Source of the DNA: Sphingomonas sp.
Lineage (GTDB): Bacteria; Pseudomonadota; Alphaproteobacteria; Sphingomonadales; Sphingomonadaceae
Assembly (NCBI GenBank): GCA_025981625.1
Contig: JAICXF010000001.1
Span: forward strand, 6,348-70,347
Direction: 5' to 3'
DNA length: 64,000 nucleotides
Shown in pieces: positions 20,943-30,338 of the stretch. Position 1 is the stretch's first letter. Each line of letters opens with the position of its first letter. Both the position numbers and the translations under genes were made by a program. Below the pieces are notes generated by a model. The model searched no databases. It had not been told where the DNA came from and was given only the letters and a program-made list of their open reading frames with translations.

Positions 20943-21380
20943 ATGCAGGTCGACTTCTACCAGCTTGCGGGGACGCCGCCCGAGCAGGTGATCGCGAGCC
21001 TTGCCGGACGGGTACTCGAGGCCGACGGGCGATTGCTTATCGTTGCTGAAGACGAAGCCTTGCTGGCCCGGCTCGATCGCATCTTGTGGGACCAGGGGAG
21101 TACCAGCTTCCTGCCGCATGGACTTGCGGGCAGTGCCGACGACGCGCGGCAGCCGATCCTGTTGTCGACCGGCCTCGACGCGCCCAACCAGGCGCGCAAC
21201 ATGCTGATCGCGGACGGCAAGTGGCGCGACGCGGCGCTGAGCTACGACCGAAGCTTTTACCTGTTCGACGACAGCACGCTTCAAGCGGCGCGGCTGGCCT
21301 GGAAGTTGCTGGCCGGCCGTGACGGGGTGGAGCGACGCTATTGGGCGAAAGAGGCAGGCGAGTGGGTCAAAAAGGCCTGA
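20943..21380 (+). CDS. holC: DNA polymerase III chi subunit
   Basis: The 145-residue protein begins MQVDFYQLAGTPPEQVIASL and matches HolC, the chi subunit that links the polymerase III clamp loader to single-stranded DNA-binding protein. The segments LDRILWDQGSTSFLPHG and FDDSTLQAARLAWK are typical. It lies 40 bases after pepA and before ndk. Chi is often paired with psi (HolD), which is not in the window and is usually lacking in alphaproteobacteria. Confidence 0.9.
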   Translation: MQVDFYQLAGTPPEQVIASLAGRVLEADGRLLIVAEDEALLARLDRILWDQGSTSFLPHGLAGSADDARQPILLSTGLDAPNQARNMLIADGKWRDAALSYDRSFYLFDDSTLQAARLAWKLLAGRDGVERRYWAKEAGEWVKKA

Positions 21381-21457
21381 CCCTTGCCCCGGCCGGCCGG
21401 CGCCGCTAGGCGCGGCCGAAATTCCACCCAAGTCAACCTGCAGGAGACCGCCCGGTC

Positions 21458-21880
21458 ATGGCCGTGACGCGCACCTTTTCAATCATCAAGCCGGATGCGA
21501 CCCGCCGCAACCTCACGGGCGCTGTCACCAAAATGCTGGAAGAAGCGGGCCTTCGCGTCGTCGCTTCCAAGCGCATCCGCATGTCGCGTGACCAGGCGGA
21601 GGGGTTTTACGCCGTGCACAGCGAGCGGCCGTTCTTCAACGACCTCTGCGCCTTCATGACTTCGGGCCCGGTTGTCGTTCAGGTCCTCGAGGGCGAGAAT
21701 GCGGTCCAGCGTAACCGCGACGTGATGGGCGCGACTAATCCCGAGCAGGCCGCCGAGGGCACGATCCGCAAGACGTACGCCGAATCGATCGAAGCCAATT
21801 CGGTGCACGGGTCCGATAGCGACGAGAATGCCAGGATCGAGATCGACTACTTCTTCAGCCCGGACGAAATCGTCGGATAA
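21458..21880 (+). CDS. ndk: Nucleoside diphosphate kinase
   Basis: Ndk transfers the terminal phosphate between nucleoside tri- and diphosphates. The 140-residue protein begins [15 protein letters not shown] and has the active-site histidine in NSVHGSDS. Family length is normal. CAGGAG lies upstream of the ATG. The 77-base spacer from holC contains GC-rich inverted sequence near 21389-21415 that could form a weak stem. Confidence 0.97.
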   Translation: MAVTRTFSIIKPDATRRNLTGAVTKMLEEAGLRVVASKRIRMSRDQAEGFYAVHSERPFFNDLCAFMTSGPVVVQVLEGENAVQRNRDVMGATNPEQAAEGTIRKTYAESIEANSVHGSDSDENARIEIDYFFSPDEIVG

Positions 21881-21886
21881 AATTTG

Positions 21887-22663
21887 TCAGGCCCATGGCC
21901 ACAGCTGAATGATGCTCGTGGCCAGCCCCTTCCACTCGGGGCTGAACAAGAGCGAGGTGGCGGTGAGCTGCTCGGCCAGGATCCACAATGCGCCGAATAC
22001 CCATGCTGGGTGAATGCGGTGGCGGCTCACCCAATCATAAGCGCCTATCCCCAGGATGAGGACCCAACTCGACGCATATGCCTCGACCCAGAACTGCCAA
22101 GGGCCGTCGCCGAGCAGATGTCTCAGCGGACTTCCGAGGAACCTGGAAAAGCCTGCGTCCACGATGGCCAGCGTCGCCAGAAGGATCAGGCGCTTGTGCG
22201 CGGCGGGCTGGTGCCGGGCGCTGATGGCCGCGGCTGCGAGCGCGCCGAATCCCGCCATGTCCATGAACTGGACGGACAAGAACGCAGGATCGGCGTCGGG
22301 AGTGCCGAGCCGCAGTTTCTGAATCGTCAGCGCTGCCGCGAGTCCCAGGCTGACCACCGCAGCGGCGAGGAACGCGCCGGCCACTCCGATGTTGCGGTGG
22401 AGCCGAACCTTGCGGTTGCGGATGAGCAGCGCCTGGGTCGTCAGGAGGACCAACCAGCCAACGAACACGGTCCCATGCACATAGATGATTGCCGGATAGG
22501 TCGCGGCGCCGGTCCGGTACCGGTCGAGGATGTCACTGCCGAAGCCGAGAACGACCGCGCCCCAGATCAGCCCGACATAGATGAGAAAGAAGTTCCGGTC
22601 CCATGGGTGCCGAAGCGGAAACGGCCTGGCTTTCGGCTGCTGGGTAATCGCAGTAGTGGCCAA
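21887..22663 (-). CDS. Multi-pass membrane protein of unknown function
   Basis: The 258-residue protein has about seven hydrophobic helices. Conserved-looking histidines occur in YVHGTVFVGW, RLHRNIG and HKRLILL, a pattern seen in DUF2306-like integral membrane proteins, though I cannot assign a family with certainty. The start is TTG at 22663, supported by a strong Shine-Dalgarno (GGGGAGGGG) five bases upstream; no ATG gives a better N-terminus. It converges on ndk with only six bases between stops. The role is unknown. Confidence 0.7.
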   Translation of the reverse strand: MATTAITQQPKARPFPLRHPWDRNFFLIYVGLIWGAVVLGFGSDILDRYRTGAATYPAIIYVHGTVFVGWLVLLTTQALLIRNRKVRLHRNIGVAGAFLAAAVVSLGLAAALTIQKLRLGTPDADPAFLSVQFMDMAGFGALAAAAISARHQPAAHKRLILLATLAIVDAGFSRFLGSPLRHLLGDGPWQFWVEAYASSWVLILGIGAYDWVSRHRIHPAWVFGALWILAEQLTATSLLFSPEWKGLATSIIQLWPWA

Positions 22664-22736
22664 CGTTCCCCTCCCCAGTTCTGGTCATCGCATCCTAGCT
22701 GCGTTTCGTCGGTTCGGGAATGATGGCGCGTTGCTG

Positions 22737-24170
22737 TCAAAGCATCGGGCTGAGCGTCGCGAGAAGGTTCTGCCAGAGCCGCAATCCGAGGCCGTAGCGG
22801 TCGACGTCCTCGCGGGTGACTCGATCGCATTCGGCGAGATATTCGTCCTGCCGCGCTCGCACGGCGCCGGCGAAATCCACATCCTCGAACAGGATGTTGT
22901 TCTCGAAGTTGAGCTCGAAGCTGCGGCGGTCGAGGTTGGCGCTTCCGATCAGGCCGACGCGGCCATCGACGACCATCGTCTTCGCATGGAGCAACCCGAG
23001 GCGGTATTCGTAGATTTCGACGCCGGCGTCGATCAGGTCCCGGTAATAGCTGCGGCTCGCCGCGGCGACGATCCAATTGTCGTTGCGCTTCGGGAACAGC
23101 ATCCGCGTGCGGATTCCGCGCCGGCCCGCCGAGGTGAGCGCGAACAGCAGCTGCTCGTCGGGCACGAAATAAGGAGTGGTGACGACCAGCTCCTCGCGCG
23201 CCGAGTGGATGAGCTCGGCAAAGCAGGCCGGCATGGCATCGAATTCGGCGGTCGGGCCGGTCCCTAGCACTTGGGCCACGACCGAACCCGTGTCGGACGG
23301 GACCTCGTCGGGGCCGAGCAGGCGCCGAACATCGTCGCCACCCTCAGCCATCCAATCCGACACGAACAAATATTGGCTCTGCTGCGCCACCGGTCCCTCC
23401 CAGCGGCTCATGATGTCGACCCAGGGCGCATAGCGCGGCTTGATCCGGAACTCCGGGTCGGCGCAATTCTGGCTACCGCACCAGGCGACCTTGTTGTCGA
23501 CGATCATCAGCTTGCGGTGGTTGCGGAGGTCGACGCGGCCGCGGATCACCGTCCACAGCGGGTTGCCCACGGGCAGCGCGACAAGCGCATCGCAGCCCGC
23601 CTCGCGCATCTCGCGCCAATGATCCGAGCGGATTAGCAGGCGGGAACCGAGCGCATCCGCGAGCAGCCGCACCTGAACTCCGCGCCTGGCAGCGCGAATG
23701 AAGGCATCCTTCAGCTTCAGACCGTTGTTGTCGGCGAGCCAGATGTAGAAGCAGCCGTGGACCGTCTCCCGCGCGGCGTCGATGTCCTCGACCATGTCGT
23801 CCACCGTGGCGTAGCTGTCGGCGGCGAGCCGCGCCGCGTTGTTGCAGGTCGGGTCGAGCTTGTTGACGGTGCGGGCGAGCGCGAACGGCGCCCAGTGCGC
23901 TCCGCCGACTTGCTCGCTGGTGCATTCGTAATTGGCGCTCGGGCGCGGGAGCAGCGCATTGACCTCGCGTCCGCGGGTCCTGCGCGGGCCACTGATCCGA
24001 GTCTCGCCTAGCAGGAGGTAAAGCATGATGCCGGCGATCGGCAGCGCAAAGATCGCGATGATCCACGCGAGCCGGGAAGCAGGTTCGCGGTGGGGCCGGA
24101 GCAGCGCGCGCGCCGCCGTCGCGACATCGGCCGCGAAGATGACCGCCCAGCTGATCGCTTCCCAGTCCAT
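22737..24170 (-). CDS. cls: Cardiolipin synthase (PLD superfamily)
   Basis: The 477-residue membrane enzyme condenses phosphatidylglycerol or related lipids to cardiolipin. It has two N-terminal helices (one around LAWIIAIFALPIAGIMLYLL) and two HKD motifs: NHRKLMIVDN with KVAWCGSQN, and HAKTMVVDG with LIGSANLDRRS. Both HKD motifs are intact. An ATG at 24170 and a GTG nine bases upstream are both possible. Read on the minus strand, it follows the single-helix protein encoded at 24201-24704. Confidence 0.92.
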   Translation of the reverse strand: MDWEAISWAVIFAADVATAARALLRPHREPASRLAWIIAIFALPIAGIMLYLLLGETRISGPRRTRGREVNALLPRPSANYECTSEQVGGAHWAPFALARTVNKLDPTCNNAARLAADSYATVDDMVEDIDAARETVHGCFYIWLADNNGLKLKDAFIRAARRGVQVRLLADALGSRLLIRSDHWREMREAGCDALVALPVGNPLWTVIRGRVDLRNHRKLMIVDNKVAWCGSQNCADPEFRIKPRYAPWVDIMSRWEGPVAQQSQYLFVSDWMAEGGDDVRRLLGPDEVPSDTGSVVAQVLGTGPTAEFDAMPACFAELIHSAREELVVTTPYFVPDEQLLFALTSAGRRGIRTRMLFPKRNDNWIVAAASRSYYRDLIDAGVEIYEYRLGLLHAKTMVVDGRVGLIGSANLDRRSFELNFENNILFEDVDFAGAVRARQDEYLAECDRVTREDVDRYGLGLRLWQNLLATLSPML

Positions 24171-24200
24171 GACCGCCACTGCCGCGCGGCTGTCCAGCGG

Positions 24201-24704
24201 TCAGCCCCTGCTGAGGCCGACCAGGTGCAGCGACCGGCCGCCGAACAGGCCGCCGCCTTCCCACTTGTAGCGCAGAACGTAATTGCCGCCCCCGCGCCGG
24301 TCGGCGCCGTTCTCGACGTAGCGGGCGTTGATGCGCACGGCGACGCTGTGCGCCACGTCCTTCGCTTCCTTCTCGCGGTTCTTCAGAGCGGCCTGGACGT
24401 CGCTCGCCGACAATCTGCCGTCGCTTCCAACGTCAATGGGTGTCGAACCCTTGATGGTGACCGTCACCGATTCGAGCGCGTGGGAGGGGTCCGCCGGGAC
24501 AATCGTCAGTGTCCGCCCATCGCTGTCCGCAGATCCGCGAAGGGCGAGCGGCACTGCGGAGTGCTGCTCGACGACACGCGTCGGCTTGTCCTGCTCGTTG
24601 TTCTTCCAGGCGATCCACACGCCGACGGCGGAGACGATCAGCGCCGCGATGGCGATGATCTCGCCAAGAGTGATCCAGCGCCGGCGGTTCTGCTCGTCGC
24701 TCAT
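24201..24704 (-). CDS. Single-helix membrane-anchored protein, unknown
   Basis: The 167-residue protein has a charged N-terminus, one helix (IIAIAALIVSAVGVWIAW), and a soluble domain with no recognised motif. The soluble part includes ESVTVTIKGSTPIDVGSDG and ends YVLRYKWEGGGLFGGRSLHL. Orientation suggests an extracytoplasmic domain. The ATG at 24704 overlaps the stop of the MmcQ gene by four bases (ATGA), so it is part of the purM-purN-mmcQ transcript. Confidence 0.6.
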   Translation of the reverse strand: MSDEQNRRRWITLGEIIAIAALIVSAVGVWIAWKNNEQDKPTRVVEQHSAVPLALRGSADSDGRTLTIVPADPSHALESVTVTIKGSTPIDVGSDGRLSASDVQAALKNREKEAKDVAHSVAVRINARYVENGADRRGGGNYVLRYKWEGGGLFGGRSLHLVGLSRG

Positions 24705-25057
24705 CGCCCGCCGGCTTCCAGTAGCCGGCGGGGAGCCGCTAGCTCCCAGCTTCGCGCGATGCGGTCGGCGACGTGATCCCAGTCGACCGTGTCGGCAGCG
24801 AGGTTGATCGACACCCAGGTCGGCAGATACGCCGGTTTCGAATAGGTGTCGGGATCCGCTTCGATCAGCATCGCTTGCTCGTCCACGTTTCCGACGCGGA
24901 CGCACACGACGGTCCTGCCATCGCCGTGGTGATTGTCCCGAAACTGCGCAAACTGCTTGCCGGCTACGAAAAATGTCGGCTGGCCATGCGACAGACGCTC
25001 CTCGGTTTCAGGCAGCTCAAGCGCCGCTTCCCGCACTTTTGCCAGAGCATCACGCAT
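24701..25057 (-). CDS. MmcQ/YjbR-family protein
   Basis: The 118-residue protein has the CyaY-like/YjbR fold signature: ELPETEERLSHGQPTFFVAGKQFAQF, then SKPAYLPTWVSINL and VDWDHVADRIARSWELAAPR near the end. Members are small DNA-binding-like proteins of uncertain role. The ATG overlaps the purN stop by eight bases (ATGCGTGA), so translation is coupled to the purine gene. Confidence 0.8.
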   Translation of the reverse strand: MRDALAKVREAALELPETEERLSHGQPTFFVAGKQFAQFRDNHHGDGRTVVCVRVGNVDEQAMLIEADPDTYSKPAYLPTWVSINLAADTVDWDHVADRIARSWELAAPRRLLEAGGR

Positions 25058-25613
25058 CGCGCACGAACTCGTTCAGGATCTTCGGATAGAGATCATGTTC
25101 GGCGGCAAGCACACGCTGCGCAAGGCTCGAGGGCGTGTCGCCTGGCTCGATCGGCACCTCCGCCTGGCCTAAAACTTGCCCGGCATCCAGCTCCTCGGTG
25201 ACGATGTGAACCGAACAGCCCCCCGCTCTATCACCGGCCTCCAACGCTCGAGCGTGCGTGTCGAGTCCTCGATATTTCGGCAGGAGGGACGGGTGAATGT
25301 TCAAGATGCGGCCCTCCCATTGCCCAACGAACGAAGGAGAAAGAATGCGCATGTAACCGGCCAAAGCGATCGTACCGATGTCGTGGTCGGACAGCGTTTC
25401 GCTCAAGATACGGTCGTACTCCTCCTTACCGACCCCCTTGCTCGCGAGCGCCCAGGTCTGAACGCCCTGCGCTCTGGCCCAGTCGAGACCCGGAGCTTCC
25501 GCTTTGTTGGATGCGACCAGGGCCACGTCGTAGCCGTTAGCCTTTTCAACCAGCGCGCGCATGTTGCTGCCGCGCCCGGAGATCAGGATCGCGACGCGCC
25601 GAGGATCACGCAT
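25050..25613 (-). CDS. purN: Phosphoribosylglycinamide formyltransferase
   Basis: PurN transfers a formyl group from 10-formyl-tetrahydrofolate to GAR in purine synthesis. The protein of 187 residues starts [20 protein letters not shown], has the catalytic region [16 protein letters not shown] with Asn and His, and the later [15 protein letters not shown] with Asp. The ATG at 25613 gives the standard N-terminus and overlaps the purM stop by eight bases; a further in-frame start at 25658 lies inside purM. It follows purM as in many bacteria. Confidence 0.95.
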   Translation of the reverse strand: MRDPRRVAILISGRGSNMRALVEKANGYDVALVASNKAEAPGLDWARAQGVQTWALASKGVGKEEYDRILSETLSDHDIGTIALAGYMRILSPSFVGQWEGRILNIHPSLLPKYRGLDTHARALEAGDRAGGCSVHIVTEELDAGQVLGQAEVPIEPGDTPSSLAQRVLAAEHDLYPKILNEFVRDA

Positions 25614-26682
25614 CGTGGCTCGCGGACCAATCCTCCGGGGCATTCCAGACGCCGGCACGCCCGCGCACGGTGCAGCCTCGCTGACCCTGCTGGATGTCCC
25701 CGATCTCGAATACGGTTTCGCCGGCGCTCTCGAGCGCGGCGACGACGGCGTCCTTTTCGGCGGGAGAGACGATCACTGCCATTCCGATACCGCAGTTGAA
25801 CGTGCGCGCCAGCTCTTCCGGAGCAATCCGACCGGCCTGTTGGAGGAGCGCGAAGATCGGGGGGAGTGTCCAACTATCCACGTCTATGACTCCGTGACAG
25901 CCATCGGGCAGAACCCGCGGAATATTCTCGAGAAGTCCGCCGCCGGTGATGTGTGCCATCCCGTCAATCTTCTGCTGTTGAACGAGCGGCAGCAGCGAGC
26001 GGACGTAAATCCGGGTCGGTTCCAGCAGCGCTTCGCCAAGTGTTCCGCCGCTTTCGAATGGCCGCTCGAGGTCCCAGCTTTCCTGCTCGATGATGCGCCG
26101 AACCAGCGAGAAGCCGTTGCTGTGCACGCCGGAGCTGGCGAGGCCCAGGATCAGATCACCAGCTCCTACATTCGCACCGGTCACGACCTTGTCCCGATCC
26201 ACGGCACCGACACAGAAACCGGCAAGGTCGTAATCGCCGGCACCGTACATTCCCGGCATCTCGGCGGTCTCCCCGCCGATCAGGGCGCATCCCGCCTGCC
26301 TGCAGCCCTCGGCAATCGACGCGACAACAGCAGCGGCGACGTGGTTGTCGAGCTTCCCGGTCGCGTAATAATCGAGGAAAAACAGCGGCTCGGCGCCCTG
26401 GACGATGAGGTCGTTGGCACACATTGCGACGAGGTCGATTCCGACGCCGTCATGATTGCCCGTTTCGATTGCAAGCTTGAGCTTGGTCCCGACGCCATCA
26501 TTGGCGGCGACGAGCAGCGGATCGGAATAGCCCGCCGCCTTGAGATCGAAGAAACCGCCGAACCCGCCGAGCTCCGCATTGGCGCCCGGTCGGGCGGTGG
26601 ATCGCGCGAGCGGGCCGATCGCCTTGACCAGCGCATTCCCGGCGTCGATCGACACGCCGGCATCCTTGTAGGTCAGTCCCAT
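25606..26682 (-). CDS. purM: Phosphoribosylformylglycinamidine cyclo-ligase
   Basis: PurM (AIR synthetase) closes the imidazole ring of purines with ATP. The 358-residue protein begins [17 protein letters not shown], has the [11 protein letters not shown] and [21 protein letters not shown] signatures, and [16 protein letters not shown]. Length is normal. It is first in the purM-purN-mmcQ group, divergent from a DUF2066-like gene; the purM/DUF2066/hda association is known from gammaproteobacteria and seems kept here. Confidence 0.96.
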   Translation of the reverse strand: MGLTYKDAGVSIDAGNALVKAIGPLARSTARPGANAELGGFGGFFDLKAAGYSDPLLVAANDGVGTKLKLAIETGNHDGVGIDLVAMCANDLIVQGAEPLFFLDYYATGKLDNHVAAAVVASIAEGCRQAGCALIGGETAEMPGMYGAGDYDLAGFCVGAVDRDKVVTGANVGAGDLILGLASSGVHSNGFSLVRRIIEQESWDLERPFESGGTLGEALLEPTRIYVRSLLPLVQQQKIDGMAHITGGGLLENIPRVLPDGCHGVIDVDSWTLPPIFALLQQAGRIAPEELARTFNCGIGMAVIVSPAEKDAVVAALESAGETVFEIGDIQQGQRGCTVRGRAGVWNAPEDWSASHDA

Positions 26683-26693
26683 TGTTCTCCGTG

Positions 26694-26800
26694 CTTCGAT
26701 ACGCGGCGTCGACGAGCTCAGCCCCTAATCAGCATGAGCGGAAATGAGAACCTTTGATGCTGACTAGCCGCAGGGCGAAATCGAAGCGGAGTGTCGAAGG
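26694..26800. repeat. Dispersed inverted-repeat element, copy 2 (diverged)
   Basis: The left part (26694-26739) runs CTTCGATACGCGGCGTCGAC, later ATCAGCATGAGCGG, and resembles the right arm of the element at 1465-1568. The right part ends in TGTCGAAGG and is a degenerate inverted copy of the same unit. It fills the divergent space between purM and the DUF2066-like gene, so it may also carry or flank their promoters. Confidence 0.6.
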
Positions 26801-26841
26801 CCCTTGGATTTCCACGCCATTGTCGCCACAAGACCCAGCGA

Positions 26842-28137
26842 ATGCTGCGCCGCCGACTTGCCGTCCCTCTCATGCTGCTTGCCGCCGCCGCCGGAGCGGG
26901 CGGGGTGCTCTATGCGCAGCTCGAGACCAATGATCGCGGCATCCTCCCGCTCGACAGCTCCAACACGCTCGAGATCGGAGGAATTCACGTCGATGTCGGT
27001 GCCGCGGATGCGGAGACTGCGCGATATGCCGGCTGGCGGATTGCCCAGCGGCAAGGATTCAAGGCGCTGTGGGCGAAGACTCACGGTGTCCCGATCGCCC
27101 AGGCGCCAAATCTTCCCGACAGCGCCCTCGACCAGATCGTCAGCTCGATCAATGTCGAACGTGAGCAGATCGGCCCCAAGCGCTATATTGCTGACCTCGG
27201 TGTGCAGTTCGACCGCGGGCGTGCCGCGCCTTTCCTCGGGATGGACGGCACCCAGACCGAGCATTCGGCGGCGATGCTGCTCATCCCGATCACGGTCACC
27301 GCGGGCACGGCAAGCACGGTCGAACTTCGGAATGCGTGGCAGCGTGCCTGGGCGCAGTTCCGTACCGCCCAGAGCCCGATCGAATACGTTCGAATTAGCG
27401 GGATGGGCGCCGATCCGCTGCTGATCAATGCGGCGCAGACCCACCGGCCGGGTCGGGGCTGGTGGCGCAGCATCCTGGAAATGTACGGGGCCGCGGATGT
27501 GCTGGTCGCCGAAGTACAGCTGCAGCACCTCTATCCGGGTGGACCCGCCCGGGCTCGCTTCATCGCGCGCCACGGGCCCGACAACGAAGTCATCGGCGGA
27601 TTCACGCTGACGGCGCCGAACAGCGATGCACTCCCTGCAATGATGGCACAGGGCGCGGAGCGGATGGACCAGATCTTCGCCCAGGCGCTCGCCGCCGGGC
27701 GACTGACCCGCGATTCGTCGCTCGACCTGCCGCCGCCGCCCACATTGCCCGAGCTCCCGGTTCAGCAGAACCAGGCAGCACCGGCGAATGCCCTGACCAA
27801 GGTGCAGGTCCAGGTGACCGGCAAGAACGTCAACATGTACAATTTCGCCATGGCGCATCTGCACACCATCGCGGGCGTCCAATCGGCGATTCCCCAGCAG
27901 ATCAACCCGGGCGGCACGAGCTACGTTCTGGTGAGCTACAAGGGCAGCATCGCTCAATTGGCCGCGGCTCTGTCCGGACGTGGCTGGGTTGTGGAGACGG
28001 CCGGAACGGTAATCCGCATTCACTCCAGCTCCGACAAGCCGCCGCCCATTCCGCCGCCGACGCCAGTCGCGCCCCCAGCGCCTGCGCCGCAAGCAACGAA
28101 CGAGGCCGCGCCGGAACCGCCGAAAGGGATGCAGTGA
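26842..28137 (+). CDS. DUF2066-like secreted protein
   Basis: The 431-residue protein has a signal peptide (RRRLAVPLMLLAAAAGAGGV) and a first domain with AETARYAGWRIAQRQGFKAL and GPKRYIADLGVQFDRGRA, as in DUF2066 proteins, which lie next to purM and hda in gammaproteobacteria. The tail is proline-rich. It is probably periplasmic. The ATG at 26842 is taken; an earlier start at 26791 lies in the repeat element. Its stop overlaps the GTG of the DnaA-related gene by four bases, an unexpected coupling of a secreted protein with a replication regulator. Confidence 0.7.
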   Translation: MLRRRLAVPLMLLAAAAGAGGVLYAQLETNDRGILPLDSSNTLEIGGIHVDVGAADAETARYAGWRIAQRQGFKALWAKTHGVPIAQAPNLPDSALDQIVSSINVEREQIGPKRYIADLGVQFDRGRAAPFLGMDGTQTEHSAAMLLIPITVTAGTASTVELRNAWQRAWAQFRTAQSPIEYVRISGMGADPLLINAAQTHRPGRGWWRSILEMYGAADVLVAEVQLQHLYPGGPARARFIARHGPDNEVIGGFTLTAPNSDALPAMMAQGAERMDQIFAQALAAGRLTRDSSLDLPPPPTLPELPVQQNQAAPANALTKVQVQVTGKNVNMYNFAMAHLHTIAGVQSAIPQQINPGGTSYVLVSYKGSIAQLAAALSGRGWVVETAGTVIRIHSSSDKPPPIPPPTPVAPPAPAPQATNEAAPEPPKGMQ

Positions 28138-28757
28138 AGCAGGCGCCCGACCAGATCGCGCTTCCGCTCGACTGGCCGCAGACCGAAGGAGACTCCCGCT
28201 TCATCGTCTCCGACGCGAACCGCGACGCGTTCGATCACTTTCGCAAGTTCAGCATGTGGCCGGTCAAGGCGACGATCCTCACCGGGCCGCGGCGCTCCGG
28301 CCGCAGCCTGCTCGCGCGAAGCTTCATCGAGCGGGCCGGCGGCCGCTTGTTCGATGACGCCGATCAGCGCGACGAAGAGGAGCTGTTCCACGCGTGGAAC
28401 CACGCACAGGACACGGGCCGACCGCTGGTGATGGTCACTGACGAGGCGCCTCCCGCATGGTCGCCGGCACTTCCGGATTTGAAAACTCGGCTTGCGATCA
28501 CGCCGGTCGCACGGATCGGCCATCCCGATGACGCGCTGTTTTCGGCGCTGATCCAGCTTCAGTTTGCCGATCGCGGATTGCATATTCCGGCCGAGGCACT
28601 CCGTTTCATGAGTGAGCGCCTGCACCGTGACTATTGGACGGCCGAGCGCGCGGTCGAAGCGGTCGATCGCTATGCCATAGCGGAACGGGCACGGGTCTCG
28701 CTGCCGACGATCAGGCGAGCGCTCATCGACGCACGGATGATCGGCGAGGCCGCCTAG
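28134..28757 (+). CDS. DnaA-related regulator, HdaA-like
   Basis: The 207-residue AAA+ protein resembles the DnaA ATPase domain: QIALPLDWPQTEGDSRFIVSDAN, then TGPRRSGRSLLARSFI as a Walker A-like segment with GRS where GKS is usual, and a C-terminal lid. It lacks the DnaA DNA-binding domain IV. Hda/HdaA proteins stimulate ATP hydrolysis by DnaA after initiation. The Walker A lysine is arginine here, so nucleotide use may be altered. The GTG start overlaps the DUF2066-like gene by four bases, and the stop shares CTAG with the convergent I78 gene. Confidence 0.8.
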   Translation: MKQAPDQIALPLDWPQTEGDSRFIVSDANRDAFDHFRKFSMWPVKATILTGPRRSGRSLLARSFIERAGGRLFDDADQRDEEELFHAWNHAQDTGRPLVMVTDEAPPAWSPALPDLKTRLAITPVARIGHPDDALFSALIQLQFADRGLHIPAEALRFMSERLHRDYWTAERAVEAVDRYAIAERARVSLPTIRRALIDARMIGEAA

Positions 28758-29074
28758 CCGCAGGTGATCTTGGTGATTTTCCGCGCGTCGTCGAGATAGA
28801 TGGTGACGCGATCCTCGCGGAAGTCCATCGTCAGCATGGTCCCGGGGGGTGCCCAACGCAGCACCGCTGCCCTCGAAACCCGCTTGATTTCGCTTCCGGT
28901 CGTGCTCGTCCCCGGCTGGCCGATGAAGCGAACCGTGTCATCGGTGCGACATTTGTGACCGGGAGTTACGCCGTGAATCGGGGTTGGCTGCGGCGGACCG
29001 GGATCGCTCGGCGGGGCCGCGCTCGCACAGCCGGCGAGGAAGAGCGCGGGGGCAACGAACACGAACTTACGCAT
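28754..29074 (-). CDS. I78-family peptidase inhibitor lipoprotein
   Basis: The 106-residue protein has a lipobox (LFLAGCAS) and the I78 inhibitor domain: FIGQPGTSTTGSEIKRVS, then VLRWAPPGTMLTMDFREDRV and a C-terminal ITCG. Related fungal I78 proteins inhibit elastase-like serine proteases; the target of bacterial forms is unknown. It is probably anchored in the envelope. The ATG at 29074 overlaps the rnd stop by eight bases (ATGCGTAA), so it is co-expressed with RNase D. Confidence 0.85.
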   Translation of the reverse strand: MRKFVFVAPALFLAGCASAAPPSDPGPPQPTPIHGVTPGHKCRTDDTVRFIGQPGTSTTGSEIKRVSRAAVLRWAPPGTMLTMDFREDRVTIYLDDARKITKITCG

Positions 29075-30254
29075 CGACGGTCTCCTGCTCGGCAACGCGG
29101 CTCATCTTGAGCTTGCCGCTCTCGATCCCGAACGCGAGGCGCCCTTCCACGAGGTCGAGCGCATCCTTGCCGAACTGGTCGAAACGCCAGCCGGAGAGGA
29201 TCTTGAGATTCCGCCGGACGCCGGCTGCCAGGGCCTCGAGGTCGTCCGAGCGGGCAATCAGCCGCGCTGCGACGCCGGTCTCCTTGGCGCGAATCTTCAG
29301 CAGGAGCTTCAGGAGGTCGCTGACAAGGGCCGCGTCCTTCGTCAGACCCGGTCGTTTGGGCTCGCGGTCGGGCAGCTCGTCGTGCTCGAGCGGCTTCGCG
29401 TTCTGGACCGCCGCCATCAGGCGTGCGCCAATGTCGTTCGCGCGCCACCCGGCGGAGAGCCCGCGGACTTTGCCGAGGTCCTCTTGCGACTTGGGCGGAT
29501 GGAGGACGATCTCGTTGAGCGTGTCATCCTTGATGATGCGCCCGCGCGGCAGGTTCTTGGATCGTGCTTCGGTCTCGCGCCAGCCCGCGAGCGCTTTCAA
29601 GCGGCCGAGCACCGCGGGGTTGCGGCTCGGCAGCTTGAGGCGTTTCCAGGCATCCTCCGGTGGAAAGGCGAAGCTGGACGGATCGGCAAGTCGCTCCATT
29701 TCCTCGTCGAGCCAGGCACCGCGATGAGTCTTCCTCAATTTCTCCACCATGCGCGGAAATACGGTCGCAAGATGAGTGACGTCCGCGATCGCATAATCGA
29801 TCTGGCGCTTGTCGAGCGGTCTGCGGCTCCAGTCGGTGAAGCGCGCGCCCTTGTCGAGGCTGTGGCCGAGCAGGCTTTCGATCAGGTTGGAGTAACCGAT
29901 CTGTTCGCCATGCCCGAGCGCCATCGCCGCTATTTGCGTGTCGAACAGCGGGTACGGGACTTTGTTGGTGAGATTGTGGATGATCTCCAGGTCCTGCCCG
30001 CCGGCGTGGAAGACCTTCAGTACTTCGGGATTGGCGACGAACAGGTCGAGAAGCGGCTTGAGATCGATCCCGTCCGCCTTCGGATCGATGGCGGCGGCTT
30101 CCTCCGTGCTCGCGACCTGGATCAGGCAAAGTTCGGGCCAGTACGTGTTCTCGCGCATGAACTCCGTGTCCACGGCGACGAACGGCTGCTTGGCGAGGCG
30201 GTCGACGAGCGCTTTGAGGTCGTCGGATTTCGTAATCAGGGGATGGATACGCAT
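29067..30254 (-). CDS. rnd: Ribonuclease D
   Basis: RNase D trims tRNA 3' ends. The 395-residue enzyme has the DEDD exonuclease motifs: FVAVDTEFMREN, later HAGGQDLEII and YAIADVTHL, then HRDC repeats in the C-terminal half. It begins MRIHPLITKSDDL at 30254; longer in-frame sequence upstream is derived from the palindromic repeat and rejected. It is divergent from aspS with about 180 bases between. Confidence 0.93.
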   Translation of the reverse strand: MRIHPLITKSDDLKALVDRLAKQPFVAVDTEFMRENTYWPELCLIQVASTEEAAAIDPKADGIDLKPLLDLFVANPEVLKVFHAGGQDLEIIHNLTNKVPYPLFDTQIAAMALGHGEQIGYSNLIESLLGHSLDKGARFTDWSRRPLDKRQIDYAIADVTHLATVFPRMVEKLRKTHRGAWLDEEMERLADPSSFAFPPEDAWKRLKLPSRNPAVLGRLKALAGWRETEARSKNLPRGRIIKDDTLNEIVLHPPKSQEDLGKVRGLSAGWRANDIGARLMAAVQNAKPLEHDELPDREPKRPGLTKDAALVSDLLKLLLKIRAKETGVAARLIARSDDLEALAAGVRRNLKILSGWRFDQFGKDALDLVEGRLAFGIESGKLKMSRVAEQETVDA

Positions 30255-30338
30255 GAGTCTTGGGTCGGCTTTAGCGAGACCCTCGCGGGTTGACAAAAGA
30301 TGAGTGGGAAGGGAAGCGCCGCCGCGACTTCCACACCT

